Assembly (NCBI RefSeq): GCF_030035675.1
Contig: NC_084480.1
Span: 135,234,738 to 135,298,737, forward strand
Source of the DNA: Rhineura floridana
Taxonomy: Eukaryota; Chordata; Lepidosauria; Squamata; Rhineuridae
DNA: 64,000 nucleotides
Direction of reading: 5' to 3'
How positions within the stretch are numbered: the first letter of the stretch is position 1; every line of letters starts with the position of its first letter. A program made the translations under genes and the position numbers. Positions 32,680 through 44,637 of this stretch are shown here, piece by piece. A model generated the notes under the pieces. It saw only the letters and a program-made list of their open reading frames with translations. It was not told the origin of the DNA and did no database searches.

Positions 32680-33150
32680 AAAATCCAGTCTATGATCCAC
32701 TCTGGCGACCTCTTGGATTTGGTGATACCTTTCCTTACCTGCAATATACATCCTAGCTGGGCTTCTATTATTGCTGTTTTGAATGACACCTCCTCCCTCC
32801 CAGCATTCTGAAGAGATTTGACAATCTTGACTTTCCCTTTCAATTTCCTCTTTGAAGTCAAATGCGACTGTGTTGGGCTTTCTTGGCAAATGTCCACTTA
32901 AATATATGTTGAATTTGATAGCACTGCGGTCACTGTTCCAATTAGTTATCAACACTAACATCTCACACCAGGTCCTGGGCACTACTTAACCCTAAATCCA
33001 CAGCCTCTACTCCTCTGATCAGTTTCATGACCCGCTATTCTAGGCACATTTACCAATATCTAGAAATTTTTCTTCTTTCCCACGACTGAAACACATATAC
33101 ACTCAGTCTATGTGAGTGTAATTGAAGTCACTCAGTCACTTTACTTTTGC
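32680..33150 (-). mobile_element. CR1 LINE fragment
   Basis: The antisense strand reads GHLPRKPNTVAFDFK and a degraded ENAW-K--I-EAQL block, matching the CR1 stretch at 9930-10170 (GQLPRKSNTVTFDFK). Several frame changes. Confidence 0.85.
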
Positions 33151-33207
33151 ACTTGCACTATTCAAGGTGATTGGAATTAAACAATGAAAGATTCCAATCC
33201 ACTAGAA

Positions 33208-33569
33208 AGGGGTGGGGAACCTTTTTGGCTTTGTGGGCCAGATCCTTATCAGAATCCAGACTTGTAGGCCAAATTTGACAGGTACACAGCCAATACAGCA
33301 GGCTTTAGCTCACCTGATGGGTGGTAGAGCTGAAGCCTGCTTTCCCTTGCCAATGCACAATCGGGAACACAATTTAAGACTCCCAATTTATTTATTTATT
33401 TATTAAATTTCTATACCGCCCCATAGCCGAAGCTCTCTGGGCAGTTCACAAATTATGTATTGGCAGCCATGTCTCCACTTGCCTCACACCTGATGTCACA
33501 TGTAACATGGCTTGGAGAAATAGTCTCATGGGCTAAGTTTGGTCTATCGGCCAAAGGTTTCCTACTCTG
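33208..33569. mobile_element. hAT non-autonomous element with 8-bp TSD and an inserted L2 tail
   Basis: The left end AGGGGTGGGGAACCTTTTTGG and right end CCAAAGGTTTCCTACTCTG are imperfect inverted repeats. They are flanked by identical CACTAGAA (33200-33207 and 33570-33577). An antisense L2 3' tail (33387-33450, CTATACCGCCCCATAGCCG) lies inside and is younger than the hAT element. Confidence 0.85.
33387..33450 (-). mobile_element. L2 LINE 3' tail
   Basis: The (ATTT)n tail and ACCGCCCCATAGCCGAAGCT module are antisense, the same subfamily as the fragment at 3131-3318. It is nested in the hAT element. Confidence 0.75.
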
Positions 33570-33577
33570 CACTAGAA

Positions 33578-34440
33578 GCTCGAAAACAGCTTCTTTATCC
33601 ACATACATCAAGCTAGAATAGCCCAGACCAGCTGTTCAAGTGTTCCCATGAATAAAGAAAATCTGAAAATGGAAGAAAATGGCTTAAAGGGAAGGTGGGA
33701 TTAATTGATTCTGTCAATTTCATGAAATAAACAACCTCTACATGTATTATCTGTTTGGTATTATAAAAATACACACAAATAGGAACTAATTTGGTTGGCC
33801 CTATTTCTTAGCAGAGAGATAAAAACACAAGCAGCAGAGTGAGAATGTAACCAGCCCCACCTTTCTCTATATAAATAACAACAGACACAGTCCTTTAGGT
33901 AAAAGAAAAGAATGTTTACTCACAACCTCTTCACATGTTCAGGCTCTAGCTTAGAAGAAAGAAAAATATAGAAGTCTCAGTCCACCTTGGTGTTTGTATT
34001 GATGCTCTTAGAGAGAGCATCTGTACCATGAGGCCTCTCTCAATGGTAGGAAAATCAGCAATGGAGAATATTCAAAAATCCCCCAGGACAAAGGAGGAGG
34101 AAGTCAGGTAAGTAACCCCACCTATCAGGAAGTTACATCATGGTAAAACAGGTGCATGGGATATTCCCCAAATATCCCTTAAAGTGACCATGAAACATTT
34201 GCCTATTCCAACATTATCAGTCACTGGTAATTGTACGTGCATGTGCGTGTGTGTATGTGTGTAAGTAAGTAAAATTCATGCTTTATTTGATCCATTGCTA
34301 TCCAGCAGGAGTGATAAACTTTTTTAAAAATGTACATTCTTGAGGAGGCAGTATTTCAAGGGCTGCCTACCAGGGATGGGCAACGCTGAAGCCAGTGGTG
34401 AGCCACCTGTTTTACTTCTGCTGCCACCTTTCTCTCCCTT
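33578..34440. other. Unassigned DNA
   Basis: A GT-rich stretch lies at about 34238-34265. Nothing else was recognised. Confidence 0.5.
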
Positions 34441-34447
34441 CTTCTGT

Positions 34448-35248
34448 CTGTCCCTGTGACGTCCTTCCCTGGGTCTCCCTGTCAGGTTCCCACCTGCTTG
34501 TGGCTACTGCCTTTCACTAGGCACCACCAGGGATACCACCAGTCCGGACCGTCCTTTATATGGTTTCTCACTCCGCTCTAGCACAGATCTCACTAGATCC
34601 CCCTGCTTAGGCAGCACCACCAGTCACGTCCTATAACCAATACTCCCAGAGACTTTGCCTGAGTCTCTCTCTAGCTGGTTACTTTTGTGACTGCGTGCTT
34701 ATGCTGTTCCCAACCCCCTTGTATCTTTATAGATAACGCATACAACTCTGGGTTGCTCTGGATACTTGAATTGTTATTATTCCTCCCTTCACCGCTGCCA
34801 CCATTAGATACTGCTTCTGTTCAGCCTTGGTAATTACCTTGCCCTCTCTTCTGGTCTGTATATCCCCCAGCCAAGGATCAAGCCTTTGGTAAACCAAATA
34901 AGTATTTATTAAATATCAGAAATAACAAGATTAGTTTTAGAATGTTTCACAAGCGTATGGTTTCATCTATTCCTGTTTTGTACTTGACTTATTATTAATC
35001 AGAACTCCAACTCCCTCTTTCTCCACACTCCTGACCTCCACCCTCAAATACCTCTTTCTCCACACTCCCAACATCCACCCAGATTCAACTGTCATTCTTC
35101 CATTTATACTCCCAGCCATTCAAACGCTCAGCCAATCATCCAGCATTCTACTGCTCATGTACTCCCCCCTCCTCTTTCACTCCACTTACCATATGTCTTC
35201 TATATAAACAGCACTTACCATATTTACACTATAAGCAGGAACATCACA
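34448..35248 (-). mobile_element. Second Gmr1-like Gypsy copy: 5' LTR and leader only (fossil)
   Basis: Read antisense, the LTR runs from 35248 (TGTGATGTTCC) to about 34806. The tRNA-Leu-type primer site is at 34803-34790. A leader follows to about 34448 that parallels 14452-14700. No gag or pol is seen. It is clearly diverged from the copy at 14015, so it is an older copy or a different subfamily. Incomplete. Confidence 0.88.
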
Positions 35249-36027
35249 GTCCCCCCATCTGTAACCCCTCCTCCCCATACACACAGCAATTAGCTTTAGA
35301 AAAAAATCTCTCAGTTGCATGACTGGGACCTTTTCCCCAGAAGCCTAATTACTATATGTGAGACTATGGAGGTGCAGCAGTATATAGAGCAGGGAGAATT
35401 AACCCCTCCTCAGGAATCACCCCCTCGTGCAGCAAGTTGGCTAAGAAAAAAGCTCCCATTTCTATAAATTGGACCTTTTCTCTAAGGCTAACTGCCAGAG
35501 GATAGTGGTTCTCGGGGGGATTGTAACATGCAGGAAGGGGATCAATATAAATATTAAATGCATAAGATACAAATTATATTTTATAGAAGGTGTTGCAAAA
35601 ACTTACACTGCCTATTTAGAAACTTAAATCTATGTCTACATAAGATACAATTCTTAAACTTTGTGAAGGGACACAGTATATTCACAATAATGACTTTGTA
35701 TCAAACAGATGAGAAGAACTTTTAGAAAATAAAAGTTGCTGTTGCTGAGAGTTGTACAATAACTCTTACTGCTGCAACAGAGCAGTGAAGCTTTACAAGT
35801 ATTTGAGAATCTCCCTTAAGGGAACAGATTTTAAGAGAGAATTCAAAACAGCAACAAACATCGGACAAATAAGAGTTGGGAGGGAAATTAAAATCTAAGA
35901 AAATATGGGGAAAGGTAGCCAAATGGAATGGGTGGAAAAATAGAAATGTGAAAGGGCAATGTATAGGAGATACTGAGAAATGTTTACAGACAAAGACGAA
36001 ATTGCATTGGTGCTTGAAGGAGTAGAC
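35249..36027. other. Unassigned DNA
   Basis: Nothing was recognised beyond AT-rich sequence. Confidence 0.5.
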
Positions 36028-36592
36028 CAGCATTTCTCAAACTGTTGGCCAGGAACCACTGATGGACCTCAGCCCATTTTCAGGAGGGCCTCAGCACCAC
36101 AGCATCCCCCAACCGCACACAAGCCTTTTGGTTGGACCAATGTCAGCAGCAGCAGCTCCTCACATGTGCATGTGAACAGCAGGAGTTGTTAAAGAGTAAG
36201 GCTGTAGTATGCTAAGTTGGGGAGGATGAAAGAGAAGAAATGGGCAGAGGGGCCAGTGGAGTATGAGGAAGATAGAGAATAACAGGAAACAGGGAGGTGA
36301 AAGGGATAGATGAACTGAGGGAGAGGGAAAGGAAAGGCAATTTCCAAAGCGGGATTAAATATCAACAGAAAATGATGTCAATAAATGACACAACTCCAGG
36401 GGGTTAGAGTTGGAGGGATGAAAGCTCCACCAATAGAAGCCAGGATAGCAGAGGAGTGGGGAAACCAGGTACACACAGCGGGCAGCTGGAGACATCTCCA
36501 TCTCCGTCCACCACCATTTTGTGACTGGTGGGCCTCAGTAATTTTCAGCCCTCTGAAGTCGGCCCTGGGAGTAAGCGATTTGAGAACTAGAC
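36028..36592. mobile_element. Probable hAT-like element
   Basis: The left end CAGCATTTCTCAAACTGTTGG and right end GATTTGAGAACTAGACTG suggest inverted termini. TAGAC lies at both flanks. The interior includes TCAGCCCATTTTCAGGAGGG, typical of hAT-type non-autonomous elements. The right boundary is uncertain. Confidence 0.45.
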
Positions 36593-37769
36593 TGAAATTT
36601 ATGGATTACGAATGTTAATTCCTATTTACCAGAAAATCATTCATTTTTTCAACAGCTTGTTGATCTTTAAAAAGTAGTCCATAATAAATGGCCAGATGGG
36701 TCACAAGACCATGACTAAAATAACAGAAGAAAATGCTCAAGAGATAGATGCTTCTTCAAAGAGTCCACTACATGCTTATATACTGAAATAACATATCTGT
36801 CCAGTAATGCATGTAGTCACAACAGAAGCTTCCAGAACCCTCCCAACTGCTTGCTTATTTCTTCAACCAAAATGAACTGGATGAGAAAGAGAAAATGAAC
36901 AGAAAGGGGAAGTCTTGCTTGGTCTTCACATGCTCTATGGCACTGAGACAATGTGGATCTAAGAACATTGAAAATCTGATGTTGAGATAAACTGAATCCA
37001 AGATGCTGTTCTAACAAAGGATAGGGACACATTAGTAGCTTAAAACACAGTCACCTCTGTTCTCTGAATCCAGGTACACATGACATTACCCACAATCCAC
37101 TGGTTTCTTCTGAAACACTGGATTTTGATGCAGTATCCCCAAAACCAGGTTCACGCTAAATCTATTTGAGTGGCAAATTCTAAGTGTATACAGTAGAAAT
37201 ATTTCCGGGTGTGTGTGTGTGTGTGTGTGTGTGTGAGTGAGAGAGAGAGAGACAGAGGAGCATACAATTTCCCTACCATCTAGGTACAGACAGTGAGCAG
37301 CTAGAGACACCTGGATTTGCAAAATTCTATTGAAACACAGCAAGAAAAAACAGCTGGTACTGTGCATACAGCCATAGTCTGATCATTCTAAAATGCATGT
37401 CAAACAAATGAACTTACAAATACTATAATCCAATATTCTGAGTCCTTTATGAGTTTGTGAATTTAAGCCAGGTTAGCCTACTAAATCAGGGGAGAAAAAT
37501 TAAACTGTGAATCATATTTTAAAAAGAGCATTGGAGGGAAATTACAAAGGAAGTTAGCAGGCTTATTCAGAAAAACATTAAACGTGGATATTTAGTAGCT
37601 GGACAACATCCAGTTCCTTATTTAAATTCAGAAGAACCGAGATTACTGTTTGTGCCTCTATCGGTAGATCTCTGACAAACTGAATGTAATTATTGTGATG
37701 ATGGTAGTCAGATTTTATGGGGTTTCATTAAAATGAAGGATCCAATCAACAAGAAAAAGAACAGAACCC
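36593..37769. other. Unassigned DNA with a (GT)n(GA)n microsatellite
   Basis: The compound microsatellite is at about 37209-37252. No exon or transposon was recognised. Confidence 0.55.
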
Positions 37770-37832
37770 GGGCTCCTACTGGGAGGAAAGGTGAGATATA
37801 AATCAAATAAATAAATAAAAAACATTGCCTTC
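37770..37832 (+). mobile_element. L2-type 3' tail
   Basis: GGGCTCCTACTGGGAGGAAA, then GGTGAGATATAAATC and (AAAT)n. Same module as 25190-25240, opposite strand. Confidence 0.65.
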
Positions 37833-38792
37833 TCATTAAATAAAAAATTGGAATTCCTGAAATATTTTTTTTTTATTTTCCTGGAGTAATGACGTCTGAA
37901 GGTAACCTTGTGTATATCTTTGCAACCTTCGCATAGGGATGGGGCAGTGAAGGTTGGTTCTCCTCTACTTTTTTCTTTTTGTCAACTCCTTTCAAAAAAA
38001 AGGTATGATCCTTTGTTTAAAACTTTAAAAACTAAAGGATCCAACCTGGATAGTTTTGTGTATTCTCCTTGTACTTTGTTTCCAGATTATTTAAACACAT
38101 CTGCCAAATTCACCTTGTAGTTCCAAAGACTGGGGAGAGGAAAAAGCACAGGTACATCTTACAAAAGCTCAGCAGAAGTTAGCATAACAAGCAAAATGGT
38201 TCTGACCTTAAAGACTTGACAGTCAAGCAGTGCAGGAGAAATAAGGTGGGTGAATTGATTTGCCCAAGGCCAAAGGGTAAACCACATTGAAGCTAAGTCT
38301 GTTATTTAATCACTCCACTGTATGCTTCTGCAGATGCTTCATGGTATACCATCATAAAGAAACATCTGCATGAGCATACACAAACAGTTTTTTAACACTT
38401 CTGATTAAATAACAGAAGTTCATTGCCTTGCGGGGTAAAACTCACTTTGAATCATCCATTTGAAAAATGGTCTACAAACTAGCTTTCATCTATATGCATA
38501 TCTTTGAGTAGATACACCCTTTTCGCCCTTAACAATAGAGGATTTCTAGGTCATATTTTTAATATTAGGAACAGGCAGGTACAAGTAAAATTGATTCACG
38601 TAACCCTTTATTGTGGATGAGATACAAAAGCAGATACACACTTGAAAAATGAGAACTGGTCCCCCAGTTTTTAAATCTTCGTCATACATTTGCCATCAAC
38701 AAAGTATTCAGCTTCATGTTCAAGATAGACTCTGATGTGAAATTAGGCATGTGTTCTGAAGGGCATTTTAGAGCTGATGTTTTGTGTCATGT
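37833..38792. other. Unassigned AT-rich DNA
   Basis: No exon or element was recognised. Confidence 0.5.
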
Positions 38793-38806
38793 AATTTAAG
38801 ATATAG

Positions 38807-39198
38807 ACAGCTGGTATAGCACAGTGGGGAGGAAAGCCTGGCTGGGAGTCCAGAGTCTGTGAGTTCAAATCCTCGCTCGTGTCTCCTGGGTGTCAAGGGC
38901 CAGCTAAAGATCACCCACACAGTGAGTGGCTCAGGTTACGTGCCCTGCCACCTGTGCAGCCATGGGCAAACTGCATAGTCCCAAGGAGACAAGTTGCCCC
39001 CCAGCTGGCAGTTGCGGACAAGGAAGGGGTTGGCTTGTGCAGCTGTGGCAAGCTGAGCAGGCCCTCACTAGCTGGGGAGGACTAGCCTCAGAGGGAGGCA
39101 ATGGTAAACCCCCTCTGAATACTGCTTACCATTAACACCCTATTCATAGGGTCGCCATAAGTCAGGATCGACTTGAATGCAGCCCATTTCCCTTTTTC
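38807..39198 (+). mobile_element. Sauria SINE, full length
   Basis: A tRNA-like head has an A box-like TATAGCACAGTGGGGAGG and a B box-like GAGTTCAAATCC. A middle region follows, then the Bov-B-related end GGGTCGCCATAAGTCAGGAT CGACTTG. The flanks AATTTAAGATATAG (38793-38806) and AATTTAAAATATAG (39199-39212) form a 14-bp target duplication with one change. Mobilised by Bov-B. Confidence 0.92.
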
Positions 39199-39212
39199 AA
39201 TTTAAAATATAG

Positions 39213-42200
39213 CTCATTTCAATATCTACCCCAATGGCAATTCTCAACTGAGAATTGCAAAGCGTTCATGTATCTCTCACAAAAATTCCCTTGCTTCCTT
39301 CTGATAGATGAAATATTATCTTTGGAGCCAAGATGAAAACTTATTTTATATATTATGAACAAATTTGCCAGGCTGATGAACTTTATAACAGTGTCTTTGC
39401 ACAATGGATGACATATCACCATGTGTTTACACAACACAGAGGAGCAAGTTGTCAAACAATTATAAATCATTACTCTAGATACTTTCTGTAGACTGTTGTG
39501 GGTTTTAAATGTCATTCATGAGACATACCAGTGGAAATCAGGAAGTTGCCCTTGACTTTGGAAAGTGTCACTAACTTTCATTGAAATTCCCCTGGACAGA
39601 GTTCTCCCCTGTTAGAACTAAGCAACATGTACTTGTATCCATGTTGGCTAATATTAGCAACCACATTTGTTTAGGTACTACAGCTTACAGCCTAATAATA
39701 TGATTTTACGCTCACAAAGTAACTGGATTACGTAGCCAGCAGCTTCTTGGCTCTAAAACCACAGAGACAAAAGGGACACACTTAAAGTGAATGAAGAGAG
39801 ACGTGCTTAATTCTGGAGACAGTGAGTCTTTCTGCTTGAATACCTCTTTTCCCATCTATTCCAGCCCCTCAGGTGTGACATACTCATTGTAAGGTGGTAG
39901 TAAACTGGAGTTCTAAGTCCCCCAAAACCTGGAGCCAGCCCTGATGAGTTGCTTTACTTGTTTGAACAAGTTTGCTTTGTTACATTAACCATTATAATCA
40001 TACAGAACCATCTACTATAATTAAATAAACCTTTGATTTATCCTAGCTTTTCAACTTTATTTTTGTCACCATAGAAACTATGGCAGTGAAGTAGTTTTCT
40101 AAATGTTCGTCTATGACCCCAAATACAAGCCACTGCAAATAGTACCTCGTAATGAAATCTCTTACAAACAGGAATTGGGCCACTTCACCACCTTAGTTTC
40201 TCATCAGTATTGATCTGTTGGGGTGGGGGGGAGAAAGAGAGAGAGAGAGAGAGAGAGAGAATGGATAGAAAATAAGCTCAAAATGTGTTAATGTCAACTG
40301 GCTCTTGCTCTGAGCTTTAATATCAGCATTTAACACACACTTTAACCACTGTTGCTGTGTCCAATTCACTGCCTAACTTTAACACCCATACCCTGCAGGG
40401 AGAGTACTGCCTGTCCAGTACTTTCCAGGCCAACATTTGCATATATAGGTATCTAAATGGACATGTGCTTTAATGCAAATGGGGAAAAATACTGAATGCT
40501 GACGTAAGGAAGTTTTAAATCCATAGTGAACAATCCATGTAAAGTTAAGAATTTTTCAACCCTATTGGTTTTGAATGGAAAAAATTAAACATGCACTTAA
40601 TGCAATAAAATTAATGAGCCTTAAAAGTGCTTACTTTGGTTATTATGTTATATTCTTTAATTGCTTCTAGGACATTTGCCTCACTAGATTCATTATCTGG
40701 ATCTTCCGCCATCCTCCATTCTTGCATACACTTTAGCCAAGTTGTTCTCTCTACTGCCAACTAGCTCCATACAATCTACTTAAATATTTCACACACTGGT
40801 ATGCAAAAATGTGTCCCGTACACAGCCCTTTCACCTTGGGTTTGATTGCATACACCTCAATCAAAGTCAAATAACATGGACTTACTGATTTTGCATCATG
40901 ACACTGACACTAAAATTGTCATCAGGCAGCAGTTTTATTTCTGATGTGACAATTGCACACTAACATTTACACAAGATTCTCAGTGAAAGTTAGAATAACA
41001 GATCCAAAAAGGACCTGTCTAAACGTGTACTCCATGCAGGGTCTGCGATGCAGGATGCAAACTTAAGGGTGAGTACATGACACTATTGCAATCACTGTGA
41101 GTATATACTGATACCACAGGGTCTAATAAATCCTGACTTCAAAATTAAATGCCTGCATGCATTTGTTGTAAATCATCTGTAACAAACTAAAAGTCCTCCA
41201 GTGGCTTATATTTCATCATGCTGGTGTGACTAATGAAATCAAGTTCTTATAATTAATGGTTGAATTGGTCTTTACAATTCCCCAAGACTCTTTGACTGTA
41301 TTTTTAAACAGGAGCTCACAATGAGCAAAGGACAAAAGATTGGAAGTAAATAGCTCCACACACCAACTTGCTCCACTACAAGCTGAGATGAAGGGGTCTT
41401 TAACGGAGTCCTCCAGAATGTAAATGGAAGCCTTGTCAGATATTTTTACTGAAATGCAAGCATGGCAGGCTGCAAATTTGATGGGAAAAGTGTTAAGGGG
41501 GAGGAGTGCTTACTACTTAAACTTTTTTCCATAAGCTAATTTCCTATCAAAAGCATCCCCTCACTTGCTTTTCTCTTTACAGGGAAAGTAACAGGGATCT
41601 TTTCCCCTGCAGATGGAAAAGTAGCTGTGGGATGATTTTGATTAGATAAAACAAACCCAAAGGGTTGTTAAACAATCCATTTCCCCTATACTGCTCCAAT
41701 CAGATTTGTAGCTCTCTGCAGTTGCTTTTCAGTTTAAAAAGTCACTGGGAGACTGCTCATGCACCTCCTTTATCTCATACAGTTTGGCCCTAAAGAGTTA
41801 TTTGCCTGTGTCATGAAGTTAACAGCTATAATGTATAACAAAGGGAAGACTCTACCAAAGCCTGTCTTGCTGTTCATGTTGTGGAAGATGTCTTCTCGCT
41901 TGAATGATGGCTCAGACAGATAAACTAATAGCTGGGCATAATAATTTGCCTGTAAATCTGTACAAGAGAAATTAGACTGGTACCTTATCAGTCTCGTCAA
42001 GAGCCAAGTTGGTTAAGTTAAAAGGTGATAGAATCTATGCATGGGAGGTAAGCAATTCAGCAAAACACACACACCCCAAATGCATCATTACACATTCAGG
42101 GGAGGGGGTGAAAAACCAAAAAAATGGATTCATTGTACAGCAGTGTTATGGAGAGGAGTACTGTAAGCCATTTCAAACAGTACATGGAAACGAAGCATGA

Positions 42201-43160
42201 TTGGCTTGTGCTGCCTCACCCCTAGGTTCGTGGGTCTTGCCTGAAGGGTAAAGATATACATTATTTCCCTATATAGCAAGAATTCATGTCTCTCCCCTCT
42301 GGACAAGCAGAGGAAAAGAAGACCGTCACTCACATTCCCCCCCCCCGCTTCTGTAAAATATACACAGTGGCTCTGAGGGGAAAAAAACAAGATGGCAACA
42401 CATATATAATACCAATTTAGCTCAGTAGCCAATAAAGGGTTTTTCTGACTACAGTACATGATTCTTAAACTATAAGGCAAACCTTACAAAAGTGTTGTGA
42501 GCTTTTGTCTGGTGTATTCTAGATGGTATGGACTTGGTTGTCATGAAGCTCTACTATTCTTCTAACCAGTTCTCACACATTTGTTGAATGTTAATTGCTT
42601 CCTGGTAGCTGACTTCTGCATGGATTGTATTTAGTAGTAGTAGTAGTAATAGTCGTCGTCATCACACACTGGAAAGTTCTCCGACATAACAACAATAGAT
42701 AAATCATACACTGGAAAATTATAGTCTCCAAGCCTTATTGTATGCTTAATTCTAAATGCACAGCACCATTTACCCAAAGATAAAGATGTAAAATTTATGG
42801 AAAAGTTGAAGCCATAGGGTGAGATGAAAAGGCTGGACATATGAAACGTTTACTTTCGTATGAAACCTAAACTCATTTGTATCACTCCAAGAATGTGGAA
42901 TATATTATGTACACATTTAGCACAGAAAATTATACTACTTGATATATTTATGAAAATAAGGATTCATGCCTTTGTTTTAACAAAACAAAGGCTAAAAATA
43001 TATCCAAGCGTGTGTTGCAAGCTGTTGCACTCTAAGTTACCTAAATAGAGCTTAGTCTTTGCCAGAAGGAAAAATGAGGGAGGGGTGAAAATAAAGACCA
43101 ATGCTATTGTAAACAAAAGCAAGGTTTTATTACCTAAGCTTAAACACAAGTACTGCTAAG
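39213..43160. other. Unassigned AT-rich DNA with a (GA)n array
   Basis: A (GA)n tract lies at about 40233-40260. A trinucleotide stretch of TAG/GTC type lies at 42631-42662. No exon, RNA gene or clear transposon was found in nearly 4 kb, so part of it may hold conserved regulatory sequence. Confidence 0.5.
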
Positions 43161-43245
43161 CAGTGGCGTTCCAAGAGCAGTCCGGAAGGAGTGGTCCACC
43201 CCAGGTGCAGGCAATAAGGGGGTGCATTGTCTGAATATAAAAACA
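43161..43245 (+). mobile_element. hAT-type terminus
   Basis: CAGTGGCGTTCCAAGAGCAG, then GGTCCACCCCAGGTGCAGGC and GGGGGTGCA follow the CAGTGGCGTA...CGCCC-GGGTGCA terminal pattern also seen antisense at 46129-46492. The opposite terminus was not found. Confidence 0.5.
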
Positions 43246-43339
43246 ATAATAAAAGAGTCTGCCCACCACGGATTGAAGTCCCTCACCAAAATGGAGGGCG
43301 ATGAATGCGCCGTGGGACGAAGCGGCAGTCACAGTGTTT

Positions 43340-43460
43340 TGAGGCGCGTCACCTCAACGGACAGAGAAGCGGGCGGCGATGGCCGCGGAAGCTGACAACA
43401 TGAACCTGGTGGTGGTAGTTCACAAAGCCGGTGACTTGTGCCTGAAATGGCCCTCCTGAA
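43340..43460 (+). pseudogene. Fragment resembling sorbitol dehydrogenase exon 1
   Basis: The ATG at 43379 opens MAAEADNMNLVVVVHKAGDL followed by CLKWPS and a stop. Human SORD begins [20 protein letters not shown] then RLENYPIPEP, so the first 22 residues share the MAA-A----NL--VVH--GDL-L pattern. Similarity ends at about the usual end of SORD exon 1, but no GT donor follows. The sequence before it is CpG-rich, like a promoter/5' UTR. I read it as a displaced, non-functional exon copy. Chance similarity cannot be excluded. Confidence 0.4.
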
Positions 43461-44085
43461 CTTTAACCCACCATTTTCCTCAGGAAGAGGCGTCCAAGTC
43501 TCCGGTAGTCGCTTCAGGGGCTGGAATGGCTGCCTGGGGCTTGGACCTTGGGGGAGGTAGGTGGCTTTGAAAACAGAACGGCAGCCTTTCAGTGCACTCC
43601 AAGATGCGTTTACTCAGCAGTAAGTCTTGCTGTGTTCAAACGGGCTTACTCCCAGGCGGCTGTGTGCTCACGACTGCAGCCAAAATCACTCCCCCCCATC
43701 CAACATCTGGAACTGCAGTTTCAAAATTTGCTGCAGTTGGCGGGGTTTTTCTGCTTTGAATTTCAGTGTCACCATGATTGGGCACCCCAAAAGATGTCTC
43801 TCCTCTCCCAACACGCCCTTTAACCTGAACTGGTGTAGCCTTGCCTTCTTAACTGCATGAGATGTTTATGGCAAGATTGTATGGTGTAGCAGGTGGTACT
43901 GCACCATTTTCCATTCAAGGCCCTGCTGGGAGAAGGCAGACATTTGCTGGGGTGCCCAGTCAAGATGGCCCCAGGGTTACATCCACAAAGATCAAAAGAA
44001 GAAAAGCCCAGCCAAATACAGCAGGTTTTGACATTTCAGTTCTGGAAGCAGGACTTGGGGGGGGAAAGGTGTTTTAGGCTGCAGT
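43461..44085. other. Unassigned DNA
   Basis: It is moderately GC-rich. A diverged copy of the TTACTCAGCAGTAAG-type palindromic unit lies at about 43600-43660. No exon was found. Confidence 0.45.
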
Positions 44086-44450
44086 CCTGTGCAGCTACTT
44101 TGGAGTAAGGCCCTTGGAACACAGTGAGACTTACATTTGGATAAACATGTATAGGATTGCACCCTTACTTGGGAGTAGGGATTAAAGGATCTGTCAGTGT
44201 CGGTTCTCTTGGTTCCTTATTTACATCTTACATCTAAACAAATATGCATTGGCTTGCACTGTAAGGTTCCAGCTTCGTGCACACTTACAGTGGAGTAAAC
44301 CTCACTGAGTACAGTGAGGTTTACATTTGAGTAAACATGTATAGGATTGCACTATGAGGGCACAATCCTATACTTGGGAGCCCCACTGAACTCAATAGAA
44401 TGTATTATTTATTTCTGAGTAAACATGAATAGGATAGGGCACTTCATACT
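44086..44450 (+). repeat. Cluster of three ~75-bp GAGTAAAC/GGATTGCA units
   Basis: Units near 44100-44160, 44285-44352 and 44356-44440 share CATGTATAGGATTGCAC, CACTGA--ACAGTG and TCTGAGTAAACATG. Each is close to an inverted repeat of its own halves. Related single units occur at about 47545, 51505, 56398, 56750 and 57670. Confidence 0.65.
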
Positions 44451-44458
44451 GCAGTATT

Positions 44459-44637
44459 CAAATATAGGAAGCCTTATCCTGAGTCAGGCCATTGCTCCAT
44501 CCTTATCTTCTGCTCACTGACTGGCAGTGGCTCTACATGTTTTCAGATGGGGGGTTTTCCCACTCCATCCTGGAGATTAAACCTGAGACCTTTTGCATGC
44601 AAAGCATGTGCTTGTACTACTGAGTTGCAGCCTGCCT
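44459..44637 (-). mobile_element. tRNA-Ala-related SINE
   Basis: The antisense strand shows a tRNA-like head: CAACTCAGTAGTACAAGCAC (A box region), ATGCTTTGCATGCAAAAGG (the TGC anticodon loop region of tRNA-Ala) and GGTTTAATCTCC (B box). A body with CCACTGCCAGTCAGTG and CTGACTCAGGATAAGGC follows, ending CTTCCTATATTTG. The cloverleaf is decayed, so it is not a functional tRNA gene. Confidence 0.75.

Noticed and set aside
42631-42662. Trinucleotide repeat as a coding feature
   Set aside because: It is a short imperfect microsatellite with no open context.
44575-44637. Functional tRNA-Ala gene
   Set aside because: The cloverleaf is disrupted, and the sequence continues into a SINE body and tail.
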